This document shows positions 34,880 to 47,021 of a DNA stretch of 64,000 bases, piece after piece. Numbering within the stretch: the stretch's first letter is position 1; every line of letters starts with the position of its first letter. The translations under genes and the position numbers were made by a program. This DNA is from Ailurus styani (taxonomy: Eukaryota; Chordata; Mammalia; Carnivora; Ailuridae), in contig LNAC01000773.1 of the NCBI GenBank assembly GCA_002007465.1, positions 636,564-700,563 of the forward strand. The letters run 5' to 3'. The notes under the pieces are model-generated. The model made no database searches, was not told the origin of the DNA, and saw only the letters and a program-made list of their open reading frames with translations.

Positions 34880-35779
34880 AAAACACTGCCCCCAAGATGG
34901 AGAGATACATGGAGGATGCAGAGAATCACACCTTACTGGAGTAAAAACCTCCATGGGAACCACTACTAGGTTAAAAAAAAATTGTATTATAATTGAAAAA
35001 TTGCTGGAAGCTCAACGTAGATAACGCTAAGTGTTAAAAATTCCAGGGAAACCAATCATAGGAGAGCCCACATTTTTATGAGTTTTACCTGCAGGAGTTC
35101 AATTTGACTCTCAGAGTGGATAAAGGAGGAAAATTCCCTTATTTTTCTACCTGGAGATGAAAAGAAATGACTATGAAATTTGCCAGAGCATTCTATTCTT
35201 CTTAACAAGTCCTGCCCTCAGGAGAAACTATTTTACTAGATCCTAACGTCCTGGGGTTTTATCAAAATCTAACCTACCTAGGAAAAGTGAAATAACCAAT
35301 GTTATCCCCTCTAGTTTTTCACACAGGGTAAAGGAAATACACAACTCCAGCCCCCTCAAGCTATCCTGTCCCACCTATGGGGAGAAAAAAACCCTGGGAA
35401 GCACTGGTGAATTTCACAGTCCAGAGGTATAGGGTGATCAAAAGACTGAAACCTAATCATAGGACTATAGAACAGTTCCCCTCTCCTGACAGTTTACCAC
35501 TACATTATTAAAATCCTATTTACTGTAATTTCTTTTACCTAGTATGTCATGTTTACCTTTAAAAAAATTATGAAGCATACTAAAAGGTAAAAAAAACACA
35601 GTTTGAAGACACTGAACAAGGATCAGAATTAAAGTCAGATATGGCAGTAATGTTATAGTTATCAGATCAAGATTTTTTAGAAAAAAATCTATGATTAATA
35701 TGCTAAGGACTTTAATGGAAAATGTAGATAACATGCAAAAAATGGGTAATGTAAGCAGAGAAATAGAAATTCTAAGAAA

Positions 35780-35971
35780 TGGGGTGCCTGGGTGGCTCGG
35801 TGGGTTAAAGCCTCTGCCTTTGGCTCAGGTCATGATCTCAGGGTCCTGGGATCGAGCCCCGCATCAGGCTCTCTGCTCAGAAGGGAGCCTGCTTCCCCCT
35901 CTCCCGCTGCCTGCCTCTCTGCCTACTTGTAATCTCTCTCTGTCAAATGAATAAATAAAATCTTTAAGAAA
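35780..35971 (+). mobile_element. Young tRNA-Lys SINE with perfect target duplication
   Basis: Near-consensus head 'ggggtgcctgggtggctcg', body and tail. Flanked by perfect 15-base 'agaaattctaagaaa' at 35765-35779 and 35972-35986. Inserted into the old L1. Confidence 0.97.
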
Positions 35972-37986
35972 AGAAATTCTAAGAAAGAATCACATAGAAA
36001 TGTTAGAGATCGAAAGCACTGTAACAAAAATAAAGAATGGTTTTGATAGCCTCATTAGTAGACTAAATAGGACTATGGAAGAATCTCTGAGATTGAGATC
36101 AAGGGTATGACAATAGACTTTCAAACTTCCAAAACTGAAAAACAAAGAAAAAAAACCTGGAAAAGAAACCCTGAACAGAACGTCCAAGAACTGTGTGATG
36201 ATTACAAACGATGTAATATATACATTAACGGAAATATCAGAAGAAAGAAAGGAAAAGAACCAATATTTGTCACAATAATGACTTGGGATTTTGCCCAAAT
36301 TGATGACACCAAACTAAAGATCAAGAAAGCTCAACAAACAATAATCTAAGTGAATGCAATGCCTTCCCCAAAATGCTACACTTAGATATATCATTTTCAA
36401 ACTTCGAAGTCAAAGAAAAAAATTTTGAAAGAAGCCAGAGGGAAAAAAAACACTTTACCTATAGAGGAACAAGGATAAGAATTATGTCTGACTTCCCAGA
36501 AACCATGTGAACAAGAAGAGAACAGAGTAAAATATTTAAGTATTGAGAGGAAGAAAAAATAACTTAGAATTTTGTACCCCATGAAATTATCCTTCAAAAG
36601 TAAAGGAGAAATAAAGACTTTCTTTAAGAAAAATTGAGGGAATTTATTGCCAGTAGAACTGCCTTAAAAGAATTTCTTTGAAGAAGAGAATGATATAGGT
36701 CAAAAACTCAAATCTACATAAAGAAAGAATATGAGAGAATGAATGAATGAATGAGAGCAAAATGAAAATTTTATTTTTTCTTATCCTCATAAAAAGTAAG
36801 TTTGTTCAAAATAATAGCAACAATGTATTCAATTTTTTATGCTTATGTACATATATTTGCTTATGTATTATGTATGTATAAGTGAAAATTACAGTAATGA
36901 TACAAGGGATGGGAGGAATGAATTAGAAGTATTTTGTTATATTAAGGTACTTGTACTACCAATGAAGTGGTATAGTTTTACCTGAAAGTGGACTTGGATT
37001 TATTATAAATGTATATTGTAAACTTTAGGACAACCACTAAAGAAAGCAAAAAAAAAATCTGCAATTGATATACTAAAGAAGGAGAGAATGAGAAGTCATA
37101 TATAATACCCAAACCACAAAAGGCAGAAAAGGTGTAGAAAAAATAATAGGGACAAAGAAAAAGGACAACAAATGCAAAAAAATAACAAATATGGTAGATA
37201 TTAATCCAGTGGTATCAATCATCACTTTAAATATCAATGGTCTAAATGTACCAATTAAAAGACAGAGAAGGTCGTGGTGGATTAAAAAATAAGACCCAAC
37301 TATATGTTGTTTATAAGAAACCCAATTTAAATATAAAGACTCATAGATTAAATGGCTGGAGAAAGGTATACATGCTAGCCCTAATCAAAAGAAAGTAGGA
37401 GTAGTGATATGTATTTCAAAGAAAGCAAAAATTTTCAAGGATAAAGAGAGACATTATCTATATGATAATGTCATATATAATGATAAAGAGGTTAATTCTC
37501 CAAGAAGACATGAAAATCCTTAACATGTTTGCATCTAAAAAGTGAGCCATCAAAAACTGTGAGGCAAAACTGATAGAAATGTAAGGAAAAGTACATTAAT
37601 CCAATATAAAGTTTAGAGAGTTCAACAGTCCTCTGCTGAACAGATCCAAAAGACAGAAAATCAAGAAGACATAGGAGAACTCATCCATACTATCAATCAA
37701 CTGGATATAATGGACATATATAAATTACTTTATTCAACAACAGCCAAGTACACATTCTTCTTATATGCACATGAAGCATTCAACAAGATAGGCCATATTC
37801 TGGGCCATAAAACACTAACAAATCTAAAACTTAATGTCTTCTTTTAGACCACAATGAAATTAAACTAGAAATCAATAATAAAAAGATAGCTAGAAAATCC
37901 CCAAGTACTTGGAAATTAAGCAACACACTTCTAAATAACACACAGATTAAATTTAAAAAATCTAAAGTGAAGTTTACACATATTTT

Positions 37987-38178
37987 AAAAAGATTTATTT
38001 ATTCATTTATTTATTTGAGAGGAAGAGAGAGCATGGTGGGGAGAGGCATAGAGAGAGGGAGAGAGAAACTTTAGCAGACTTCCATGCTGAGCATGGAGTC
38101 TGATGCAGGGCTTAATCCCAGAACCTGAGCCAAAACCGAGAGTTTGGCACTTAAGTGACTGCCCAACTCTGATGCCCC
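37987..38178 (-). mobile_element. tRNA-Lys SINE, antisense, inside L1
   Basis: 'aaagatttatttattcattt' tail, GA-rich middle, 'ccatgctgagcatggag' and an antisense head ending 'ctgatgcccc'. Flanks 'tacacatatttt' (37975-37986) and 'tacaaatatttt' (38179-38190) are the target duplication with one difference. Confidence 0.92.
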
Positions 38179-38718
38179 TACAAATATTTTTAATTGAGTG
38201 AAAATGAAAACACAATTTATCAAAATTTGTGGGATGCAGCAAAAGCAGTGCTTAGAGAGAAACTAACAGCATTGAATGTATACATCAGAAAAGAAACATA
38301 TAAAATCAATCACTTAAGCTTCTAGTTTAGACAAATAGAAAAAGAAGGGCAAATTAAATCCAAAATGAGCAGAAAAAAAACAAGTAATAAGAATTAAGAA
38401 CAGAAATCAATAAAATTAAAAACAGGAAGTCAATACAAAAAATCAGTAGAAACAAAAGTTATTTTTTATAAGGTCAGTAAACTCAATAACCCTTGAGGTA
38501 GGCTGAGAAAAAAGAGAGCAAATACTAACAGAAATAAAAGGAGAAATAAACAGAGATACAATAATAATTGGATACTTAAACACACTACCCAACAGTGGAT
38601 AAGTCATCCAGACAGAAAATTGATGAGGAAACAGTGGATTTGAACAACACCATAGACCAAATAGACCTAACATATATACAGAACATTCCATTGAATAGAA
38701 GCTAAATACACATTATTT

Positions 38719-38757
38719 TCAAGTTATTTTCAAGTTATTTCAAGTTATTTTCAAGTA
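38719..38757. repeat. Short tandem array, 11-base unit
   Basis: 'tttcaagttat' repeats about 3.5 times inside the L1 endonuclease region, one unit missing a T. It replaces part of the normal L1 order just before 'cacatggaacattttcc'. Confidence 0.85.
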
Positions 38758-40664
38758 CACATGGAACATTTTCCAGGTTAGAGCATGTTGGCCCACAAAA
38801 CAAGTGTTAGCAAATTAGAGAAGGATGAAATCATACCAATTATCTTTTCTGACCAAAATGATATTAAATTAGAAGTTAATAACAGGAGGAAATTTTACAT
38901 AGCAGTTAAACAACACACTCCTGAAACACCAATGAATCAAAGGAAAAAAATGGAAAATTTAAAAATATCTTGAGACAAACAAAAATGGAAATATAATATA
39001 CCAAAACTTATGGGATATGCCAAAAGCAGTTCTAAGAAGGAATTTTATAGCAATAAGTGTATATGTCAAAAAGATAAGAAGATCTCAAATAAACAACCTA
39101 ACTTTAAACCTTAAAGAACTAGAAGAAAAGAAGAAACTAAAGCCAAAGTTTGCACAATGAATGAAATAATAAAGATTAGAGCAAAAATGAATGAAACAGA
39201 GAACAACACAATGGAAAAGATTAATAAAACTAAAAATTTTTTGAATAAATAAACAAAATTGACAAACCTTTAGCTAGACTAAGAAAAAAAGAGAGGACCC
39301 AAATAAATAACACTATAAATGAAAGAAGAAATATTATAACTAATAACACAGAAACACAAAGGATCATAAGAGACTATTATGAACAACTATACATCAACAA
39401 ATTGGACAATGTAGAAAACATAATAGGTCCTTAGAATCATATCACCTACCAAGATTAAATCATGAAGAAATAGAAAATCTTAACAGACCAATTATGAGTA
39501 AGGAGATTGAGTTGGTAATGAAAAACCTCCCCAAAAAGAAAAGCCCAAGTCCAGATGGTTTCACTCAAATTTTACCAAACATTGATAGGATAATGTCAAT
39601 CTTGCTCAAACTCTTTTAAAAATTTCAAGAACTCATTTCACAAGTCCAGCATCACCCTGATACTAAAGGCCGATGAAGGCTCTACAAGAAAAGAAAATTA
39701 TAAACCAATATCATTGATAAATATAGATGCAAAAATTCTTAACAGAATACTAGCAAAGTGAATTCACATTAAAAACACCACACACCACAATCAAAAGGGA
39801 TTCAACACAAGGATGCAAGGATGATTCAAAATATCCAAATCAATAAATGTGATACATGACATTGATGAACATTTTTTAAAGTTCCACTTAAAATAGCATC
39901 AAAACCAGTAAAATACTTAGGAATAAATCTAACCAAGGAAGTTAAAGATCTGTATACTGAAAACAATACAATATTGATGAAAAAATGAAGAAGACAAATA
40001 AATGGAAATATATCTTGTATTAATGGGCTGGATGAATTAATATTATCATAATGTCCATAATGCCCGAACCCAACCTAGACTCAATGCAATCCCCATCCAG
40101 AATCCAATGGCATTTTTTTACAGAAATAGAAGGAAAAATTCTAAAATTGGTTTAGAACCACAAAAGATCCTGAAGAGTGAAATCAATCCTGAGAAAGAAA
40201 AACAAAACTGGAGGCATTGCATTTTCTGATTTCAAACTATATTACAAAGCTGTAGTAATCAAATAGTATGGTACTGGCATAAAAACAGACACATGGACCA
40301 ATGGAACATAATCAAGAGCCCAGAAATAAACCCATGCAAATATGGTCAACTAATATTTGACAAGAGAGCCAAGAGTGGGGAAAGAATAGTCTCTTCAATA
40401 AGCGGTGCTTGGAAAATTGGTATGTACATGCAAAAGAATGAAATTGGATCCCTATCTTACACCACTAATAAAAATTTACTCAAAATGGATTTAAAAATTA
40501 AATGTAAGACCTGAAACCATGAAACTCCTAAGAGAAAATTTAGGGAACAAACTTATTGACATTGGCCTGAGCAATAACATTTTAGATATGATACCAAATG
40601 CACAAACAACAAAAGCAAAAATCAACAAGTGGGACTACATAAAGTTAAAAAGCTTCTGCACATC

Positions 40665-41182
40665 CCAATGTTTATAGCAGCAATGCCCACGATTGCCAAA
40701 ATATGGAAAGAGCCTAGATGTCCATCAACAGATGAATGGATAAAAAAGATGGGACATACATATATATAATGGAATATTACTCAGCCATCAAAAAGAATGA
40801 ACTCTTTCCATTTGCAATGGAATGGATGGAACTAGTGGGTATTATGTTAAACAAAATAAGTCAGTCAGAGAAAGACAAATACCATATGATTTCACTCATA
40901 TGTGGTATTTAAGAAAAAAATAGATGAACACAGGGGAAGGGAAGGAAAAATAAAATAAGAGGGAAACAGAGGGAAGCAAACCACAAGGGACTTTTAACTA
41001 TAGGGAAAGTTACTGGAGGGGAGGTGGGTGGGGGATGGGGTAACTGTGTGATTGGCATTAAGGATGGCACTTGAAGTAATGAGTACTGGGTGCTGTATGC
41101 AACTGATTAATCACTGAATTCCACCTCTGAAACTAATAATAGAGTATATGTTAATTAAATTGAATTTAAATAAAAAAATTTC
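40665..41182 (+). mobile_element. Younger carnivore L1 3' end nested in L1
   Basis: 'caatgtttatagcagcaatg', 'gatggaactagtgggtatt', 'gaggtgggtgggggatggg', 'gagtactgggtgctgtatg' and a T/A-rich end. The host L1 phrase 'agcttctgcacatc' (40651-40664) is repeated after it as 'agcttctgaacatc' (41187-41200), a target duplication with one difference, after which the host ORF2 resumes in order. Confidence 0.94.
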
Positions 41183-42161
41183 AAGAAGCTTCTGAACATC
41201 AAAAGAAGTTATCAACTAAATGAAAAGGCAACCTATGGAATGGGAGGAAATACTTGCAAACCACATGTCTGATAAGTGGTTAATATCCAATATATAAGGA
41301 ACTCATGTAACACAAGAGCAAAAAACCCCAAATAATCCAAATAAAAAATGGACAAAGTATCTGAATAGACATTTTTCCAAGGAAGATATTCAAATAGCCA
41401 ACAGGTATGTGAAAAGGTGATCCACATAATTAATCATCAATGAAATGCAAATCAAAATCACAATGCAACATCAATTCATACCTGTTACAATGGCCACTAT
41501 CAAATAGACATAGATAAATGCTGAGGTTATGGAGAAGAGAGAACACTGGTGCACTGTTGGTGGAAATTTAAATTGGTATAATCATTATGGAAAACAGTAC
41601 AGAGTTTCTTCAAAAAAATAAAAATAGAAGTGCCATACATTCCAAATATCCTGCTTTTGGGTCTATATCCAAAGATGAAATTATTAGTTCAATGAGATAT
41701 CTTTACTCGAATGTTCATTGCAGCATTATTGACAATAGCCAAGACATAGAAACAACCTAAGCATCCATTACAGGTGAATGGATAAAGAAGATGTGGTATA
41801 TATACCATAGATTATTATTCGGCCATAAAATAGAAGGAAATCCCTGCCATTTGCAACAATACGAATGGACCTACAGAGCATTTTCCTAAGGGAAATACAT
41901 CAGACAAATAAAAGCAAATACTGTATGCTCTCACTTATACATGGAAATTACAAACATCAGACTCATAGAAACAGAGCAAAATAGAGGTTACCAAGGACTT
42001 AGGGTTAGGGAAAATGGGGAGATATTGTTTATAGGGTACAGTCATTCAATAATAAGATAAGTTCCAGGGATCTAATTTATAATATGTTGTGTCTAGTTAT
42101 CAAAATTTTATTGTATATTTAAAAGTTTCTGTGAATGTAGTTCTTTAATGTGCTCACCATA

Positions 42162-42184
42162 ACAACAACAACAACAACAACAAA
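42162..42184. repeat. (CAA)n short tandem repeat
   Basis: About seven CAA/ACA units in the L1 3' UTR. Confidence 0.9.
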
Positions 42185-42496
42185 ATGAAAATTACGTGAT
42201 GTAAAAGATGTATTAACTAACTTTATTATGGTAAACATTTCACAATATATACATATATCAAATCATCACATCTTAAACTCATACTGTGTTATATGTCAAG
42301 TATATCTCAATAAAACTGGAAGAATTTTGCATCCCAAAATGAAATAGGAATATATTTTACAAAATATCTGCAAGACATATGTGAAGAAAACCAGAAAAGC
42401 CTGATGAACGATATCAATAAATAAATAAATGGAAGGTGTCCCATGTTCATGGATAGGGAGACTAAATATTTTCAAGTTATCAGTTTTTCATAATTT

Positions 42497-42500
<4 letters not shown>

Positions 42501-42528
<28 letters not shown>
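42501..42528. repeat. (TA)n microsatellite in L1
   Basis: Fourteen TA units. Confidence 0.95.
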
Positions 42529-42530
<2 letters not shown>

Positions 42531-43829
42531 GAAATCCCAAACAAAATTCCAGCAAGTTAATTTGCATATATTGACAAACTTATTCTAAAGCTTATATGGA
42601 GAGGCAAAAGATCCAAAATAACAAACTCAATATTGAAAGAGTAGAACAAAGTTGAAGTATTGGCACTATTCAACTATAACACTATAAAGCTACAGTAATC
42701 AAGACAGTGTGGTATCAGTGAAAGAACAGACAAACAGATCAGTGGAACAGAATAGAAAACCCAAAAGTAGAGACACATAAATATAGTCAACTGATCTTTG
42801 ACAACAGCAAAGACAATACAATGGAGCAGAGTTAGCCTCTTCATCAAATAGTGCTGGAATAACTAGACATCCATATGCAAAATAAATTAATATAAATACA
42901 GACCTTTCACCCCTCACAAAATTTAACTCAAAATGAATCATAGACCTGAATATAAAACACAAAACTGGAAAACTCCTAGAAGATATCATAGGAGGAAAAC
43001 CTAAACGACTTTGGGTACAGTGATGATTTTTCAGATACAACACAAAAGGCATGATCCATTAAGGAAATAACTGATAAGCTGGACTTCATTTAAACTAAAA
43101 ATTTATGCTCTGTGAAAGACAATGTCAAGACAGTAATAAGATGAAACTCAGACTGGGGGAAATATTTGCAAAACACACATCTTATAAAGGACTCTTAACT
43201 AAAATATACATAGAACCCTTAAACTCAATAGTGAGAACACAAACATCATTTAAAAACAAAGGCCTAAAGACCTGAACAGATATCTCCCCAGTGAAACCAT
43301 ACAGGTAGCAAATAAGCATGAAAATATGTTTAGCATCATACATCATTAGGGAATTTTGAAGCAAAACAAAAATTAGATACCACTCACACACCTATCAGAA
43401 TGGCCCAAAATCCAAAACACTGACGACAACACCAAGTCCAAGGATGTGGAGCAACAGAAATTTTCATTCATTGCTGGTGGGAATATAAAGTAGTATAGCC
43501 ACTTTGGAAGAGAGTTTGGCAAATTCTTACAAAAGTAAACATACTCTTACCATACAATCCAGAAAACATGCTGCTTGGTATTTACTCAAATGAATTGAAA
43601 ATTTATGTCCATAAGAATCTATATGTGGATGTCTATAGCAGCTTTATTCATAATTGCCCAAACTGAGAAGTAACCAAGACATCCTTCAGTAGGTGAATGG
43701 ATAAATAAACTGGTAAATCAGACAATGGAATATTACTCAGCACTAAAAGGAAATGAGCTAACAAGGCACGGAAAAACAGAGAAAAAGCTTAAATGTATAT
43801 TATTCAGTGAAAAAAAAAGCCAATCTGCA

Positions 43830-44003
43830 GGGTGCCTGGGCAGCTCAGTTGGTTAAGCTTCCAACTCTTGATCTTGCGAGATCAAGCCCTGCCTCAGGCT
43901 CCACACTGAGCATAGAGCCTGCTTAAGAGTCTCTCTCTCTCTTCTCCCTCTGCCCCTCCCCACCCTGCTTGTGCGTGCAAGTCTCTGTCTCAAAAAAAAA
44001 AAA
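43830..44003 (+). mobile_element. tRNA-Lys SINE inside L1
   Basis: 'gggtgcctgggcagctcag', 'ttggttaagcttccaactc', 'gcctcaggctccacactgag', CT-rich end and a 12-base A run. It lacks the 'ggctcaggtcatgatct' phrase and is an older subtype. Flanks 'aagccaatctg' and 'aaactaatctg' suggest the target duplication. Confidence 0.9.
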
Positions 44004-44252
44004 ACTAATCTGAAAAGGCAGCATATTTATTCTTATTTCTGAATAAGCAGAGTACAGTTATTTTTAAGACAGTGAAACTATTCTTTATGATACTCTACTG
44101 ATGGGCACATGTCATTGTACATTTGTTACAACCGCAGAATGTATAATACCAAGAGTAATCCCTGATGTAAACTATGGATTTTGGTGACAATAATGTATCA
44201 ACGTAGATTCAAATTGTAACAGATATACTAGTCTGGTATTTGGTGGAAGATG

Positions 44253-44253
<1 letters not shown>

Positions 44254-44290
<37 letters not shown>
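44254..44290. repeat. (TG)n microsatellite in L1 3' UTR
   Basis: About 18 perfect TG units. Confidence 0.96.
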
Positions 44291-44292
<2 letters not shown>

Positions 44293-44385
44293 TGACAGGG
44301 GTTATATGGAAAATTTCTGTATATCCCATTAAATTTTGTTGCAAACCTAAAGCTTCCCTAAAAATAAGGTATACTAATTAAAAAA

Positions 44386-45363
44386 TCAGTAATAATTTCT
44401 TTTAAATTACCAGCTTTATTTTTTCCCTATCTGCCCCATACATAAAGGAAAAAAAAAACCCAAGGCTCTTTCCCAGGTATACATGATGACATTAAAGCTT
44501 TTAAATGGTTTCTAACATTGGGCCATTTTATTCAATTGCTACCTTGCTTGCTTCAGACTTGTTGCAACCATAGCAATCGTGCACATGGAAGATCTGTGTC
44601 CTGGGCACTGATCCAGAAAGGTCATTAACTGCAAGCCCAGATACAGCAGTTGCCAAAAGATTTATTTTCAACCTCCTCACACAATGGTAATCAACCTTTA
44701 TGTTTTCAATGAGTGTTTTGCAATGCCTGTGAACTTTTCTATAACTCAAAGTGCAGAAGATAAATCAGATTGAGTGTAGTTAGACCAAAGATAATTTCTA
44801 AATGGAAATAATTCTGTCAAATCCAGACTCTCCAAGGATATTAACCAAGTCTATGTATCTGCTGCCTTGTAAGTAGTGTATTTATTAAATATTTTTTCAA
44901 CATACTTCATAGCATGTCCTAGTGCTGTTATTAATGTACTTGAGCTAACTTGAGTATTTTCATTTACATAATTTACATTAAATCTTGAATTATCAAGACC
45001 CAACTGGAAGGAACTCTCCTTCTGGATTTACATGTCTGATTCTCCTTAATCCATAAGTGGTCTTTGCAAAATCATACCAGACATTGTGTGCATAAGCGAA
45101 AGACGGGTTTCAGCAATGGGTACCAAGCATCTGGATTTGAAAAAGGAACCTGGACAAAGAGAGAAAAGATGGGAAAGTCAAAGTCACGTAAGTCAAGTCC
45201 TGGTTCTGGGTTTTAAGATATTAGATAAATGGAATATTAGATAACCACAGCCCCAGAGCCTGGGCAGAATATCAGTTAATGATCATACTAGTCTGAATCA
45301 AATAGGGATCTGAAGCCAAAGAAGGTAAGCCACATAGTACTGTATTTTCTAAGTTTTGTATTC
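44386..45363. other. Intergenic, unclassified
   Basis: No repeat family recognised in about 1 kb between L1 and the next SINE. A 73-codon minus frame at 44528-44749 has balanced composition but no recognisable motif or splice context. Confidence 0.4.
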
Positions 45364-45365
45364 AT

Positions 45366-45400
45366 TAATTAATTAATTCATTCATTCATTCATTCATTCA
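45366..45400. repeat. (ATTA)n/(ATTC)n short tandem repeat
   Basis: Three ATTA units run into five or six ATTC units. Confidence 0.93.
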
Positions 45401-45414
45401 TAGCAAGACAGTTT

Positions 45415-45586
45415 TTTAAAAGATTTTATTTATTTATTAAAGAGAGCGCATGAGTGGGTAGAGGGGCAGCGAGACAATCAGACTCCCCACTGAGAAGGGA
45501 GTGCAACATGGGGTTCAATCCCAGGACCCTGAGATCATGACCTGAGCCAGGTCAGATGCTTAACCGACTGAGCTACTCAGGTGACC
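45415..45586 (-). mobile_element. tRNA-Lys SINE, antisense
   Basis: 'aaaagattttatttattt' tail, 'ccccactgagaagggag', 'ctgagatcatgacctgag' and head 'actgagctactcaggtg'. Flanks 'gcaagacagttttt' and 'gtaagatagttgtt' look like a diverged target duplication. Confidence 0.9.
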
Positions 45587-45750
45587 TGTAAGATAGTTGT
45601 TTTTTTTTTTAAGCATATAAAGAAGCCCCTGAGGCATCCATCCCTGTGCAGAACTAAGAAACTGAAAACTACAGATTGAAAACCACTGGACTAAATGACC
45701 AAGGCACTTTTGAGAGGTAGTGACCAGTAAATTCTAAAAATCTCAGCTTC

Positions 45751-45956
45751 GGGCGCCTGGGTGGCTCAGTGGGTTAAAGCCTCTGCTTTCGGCTCAGGTC
45801 ATGATCTCAGGGTCCTGGGATCGAGGCCCGCATCGGGCTCCCTGCTCAGCGGGGAGCCTGCTTCCTCCTCTCTCTCTGCCTGCCTCTCTGCCTACTTGTA
45901 ATCTCTCTCTCACTCTGTGTCAAATAAATAAATAAAATCTTTAAAAAAAATAAAAT
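45751..45956 (+). mobile_element. Young tRNA-Lys SINE with perfect target duplication
   Basis: Near-consensus 'gggcgcctgggtggctcag' to 'aaataaataaaatcttt' plus A-rich tail. Flanked by perfect 15-base 'aaaaatctcagcttc' at 45736-45750 and 45957-45971. Confidence 0.97.
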
Positions 45957-46165
45957 AAAAATCTCAGCTTCTTTTTCTATCACAGATTGAACACTTTTTA
46001 GCTAAAGACTTGGGCCAGTCGGTAAGCTGCTTTGTTTTTTTAAGTCCATGATTTACATCCATTGACCAAATTCTAAGCCAGACACATGGCTGAGAAGCAA
46101 GTCAAACCATTCTGTCACTTATGAAAATGGAGGTTTTTAGTGAACAAGTTAGAGAAACAACCTCA

Positions 46166-46213
46166 CACACACACATGCACACACACACACGCATGCACAC
46201 ACACGCACATACA
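46166..46213. repeat. Interrupted (CA)n microsatellite
   Basis: CA units interrupted by ATG and CG steps. The minus-strand Cys/Val-rich stretch read from it is an artefact. Confidence 0.93.
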
Positions 46214-46369
46214 ACAAATGAAACAAGACAAAAACATGTTTGTAATGCTATCACCCAGTCTAAGTATTCTTTTGAGTCAAATCCAATCCTATAAAATGAT
46301 CTGAGGCAAAACACTTGAGGAATAATGATATAAAATGAAAGAATCAAAAAGAGGAAATGAATGGTTTAA

Positions 46370-46520
46370 CACTTTCACAGTAACTCATTTAGTAGATAAG
46401 GCAGGTATTACTATTTCCATTTTACAGATGGGGAAACCAAGGCTGAGGGGGGAAAACCATAATTAAGGATGCAGAAGCAGGACTAGAAACCAGGTCATCT
46501 TATTTATACTTCAATGCTTT
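46370..46520 (-). repeat. MIR relic, antisense
   Basis: 'aggtattactatttcca', 'ttttacagatggggaaacc' and 'gcaggactagaaaccagg' in antisense MIR order. Confidence 0.75.
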
Positions 46521-46794
46521 TAACTACATCTCAGCTTGCTCTATATGGGAAGGAACTAAAACTAAATGAGCATTTTACAAGCAGCATCTACACTCTTAGG
46601 GCTCTGTATTTGACATCATATTCCTAAAGCTTTTGAGGGTTGGGATAGACGAAAAGGAAGGATTAGTCTTGATTATTAAGCTCCTCCTGAAGTTACCTCA
46701 TGCCTAGCAAATTTATTTCTGTTCTCAAAAAAAAAAGGGTAGCTAAAGGGTCAGGGATGACTAAAGCAGCAGTGAAAGATAAAACCAGGGAAGG

Positions 46795-46945
46795 GGGGTG
46801 CCTGGGTGGCTCAGTGGATTAAAGCCTCTACCTTCGGCTCAGGTCATGATCTCAGGGTCCTGGGATTGAGCCCCACGTCGGGCTCCCTGCTCAGCCAGGA
46901 GCCTGCTTCCTCCTCTCTCTCTGCCTGCCTCTCAGCCTACTTGTG

Positions 46946-46992
<47 letters not shown>

Positions 46993-47021
46993 AAATGAAT
47001 AAATTAAAAGATCTTAAAAAA
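46795..47021 (+). mobile_element. tRNA-Lys SINE with target duplication
   Basis: Head 'ggggtgcctgggtggctcag', 'ggattaaagcctctacc', and a CT region expanded into (CT)n at 46953-46989. Flanks 'ataaaaccagggaagg' (46779-46794) and 'ataaaacaaggtaagg' (47022-47037) differ at two of 16 bases. Confidence 0.95.
46953..46989. repeat. (CT)n microsatellite in SINE
   Basis: About 18 CT units grown from the SINE's CT-rich region. Confidence 0.93.

Larger units (their letters stand above)
34880..38555 (+). mobile_element. Old L1 (L1M-type): 5' region, ORF1 and start of ORF2
   Basis: About 34880-35500 resembles the 5' part of an old L1. The ORF1 region lies around 35600-36680 ('gaaattatccttcaaaag', 'attgccagtagaactgcc'). 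A spacer follows, with 'atgatacaagggatggg' and 'ggacaaccactaaagaaag'. ORF2 endonuclease begins near 37190 ('gtatcaatcatcacttt', 'aatatcaatggtctaaatg', 'gggccataaaacactaac') and stops in early reverse transcriptase near 38555. Stops and indels are everywhere, so no protein is encoded. Two SINEs interrupt it. Confidence 0.85.
38556..42325 (+). mobile_element. Mid-age L1 (L1MA-like) from ORF2 endonuclease to 3' end
   Basis: It restarts in the endonuclease ('acagtggataagtcatcc', 'accaaatagacctaac'), although the preceding L1 had already reached reverse transcriptase, so it is a second copy. It continues through reverse transcriptase ('atgaagaaatagaaaatc', 'aagcccaagtccagatgg', 'gatgcaaggatgattcaaa', 'ggtactggcataaaaacag') and the ORF2 C-terminus to a 3' UTR ending near 'atatctcaataaaactgg'. 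Frames such as 38785-38973 and 40293-40514 are ORF2 scraps. A younger L1 sits inside it at 40665-41182. Confidence 0.88.
42326..44385 (+). mobile_element. Old L1, 3' half (ORF2 C-terminal part and 3' UTR)
   Basis: It begins in late reverse transcriptase ('gtcccatgttcatggatagg', 'aatgaaatcccaaacaaaat'), passes 'agacagtgtggtatcagtg', 'ccagtgaaaccatacagg' and 'tggaatattactcagcac', and ends in a 3' UTR near 44385. Divergence is higher than in 38556-42325. It could be the continuation of the L1 at 34880-38555, split by the mid-age insertion with loss of part of reverse transcriptase. Minus frames at 42699-43391 are shadows. Confidence 0.85.

Noticed and set aside
44528..44749. A 73-codon minus-strand frame with normal-looking composition, considered as a processed pseudogene
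   Set aside because: I compared it mentally with small ribosomal and zinc-binding proteins and found no match; no poly(A) tail or target duplication.
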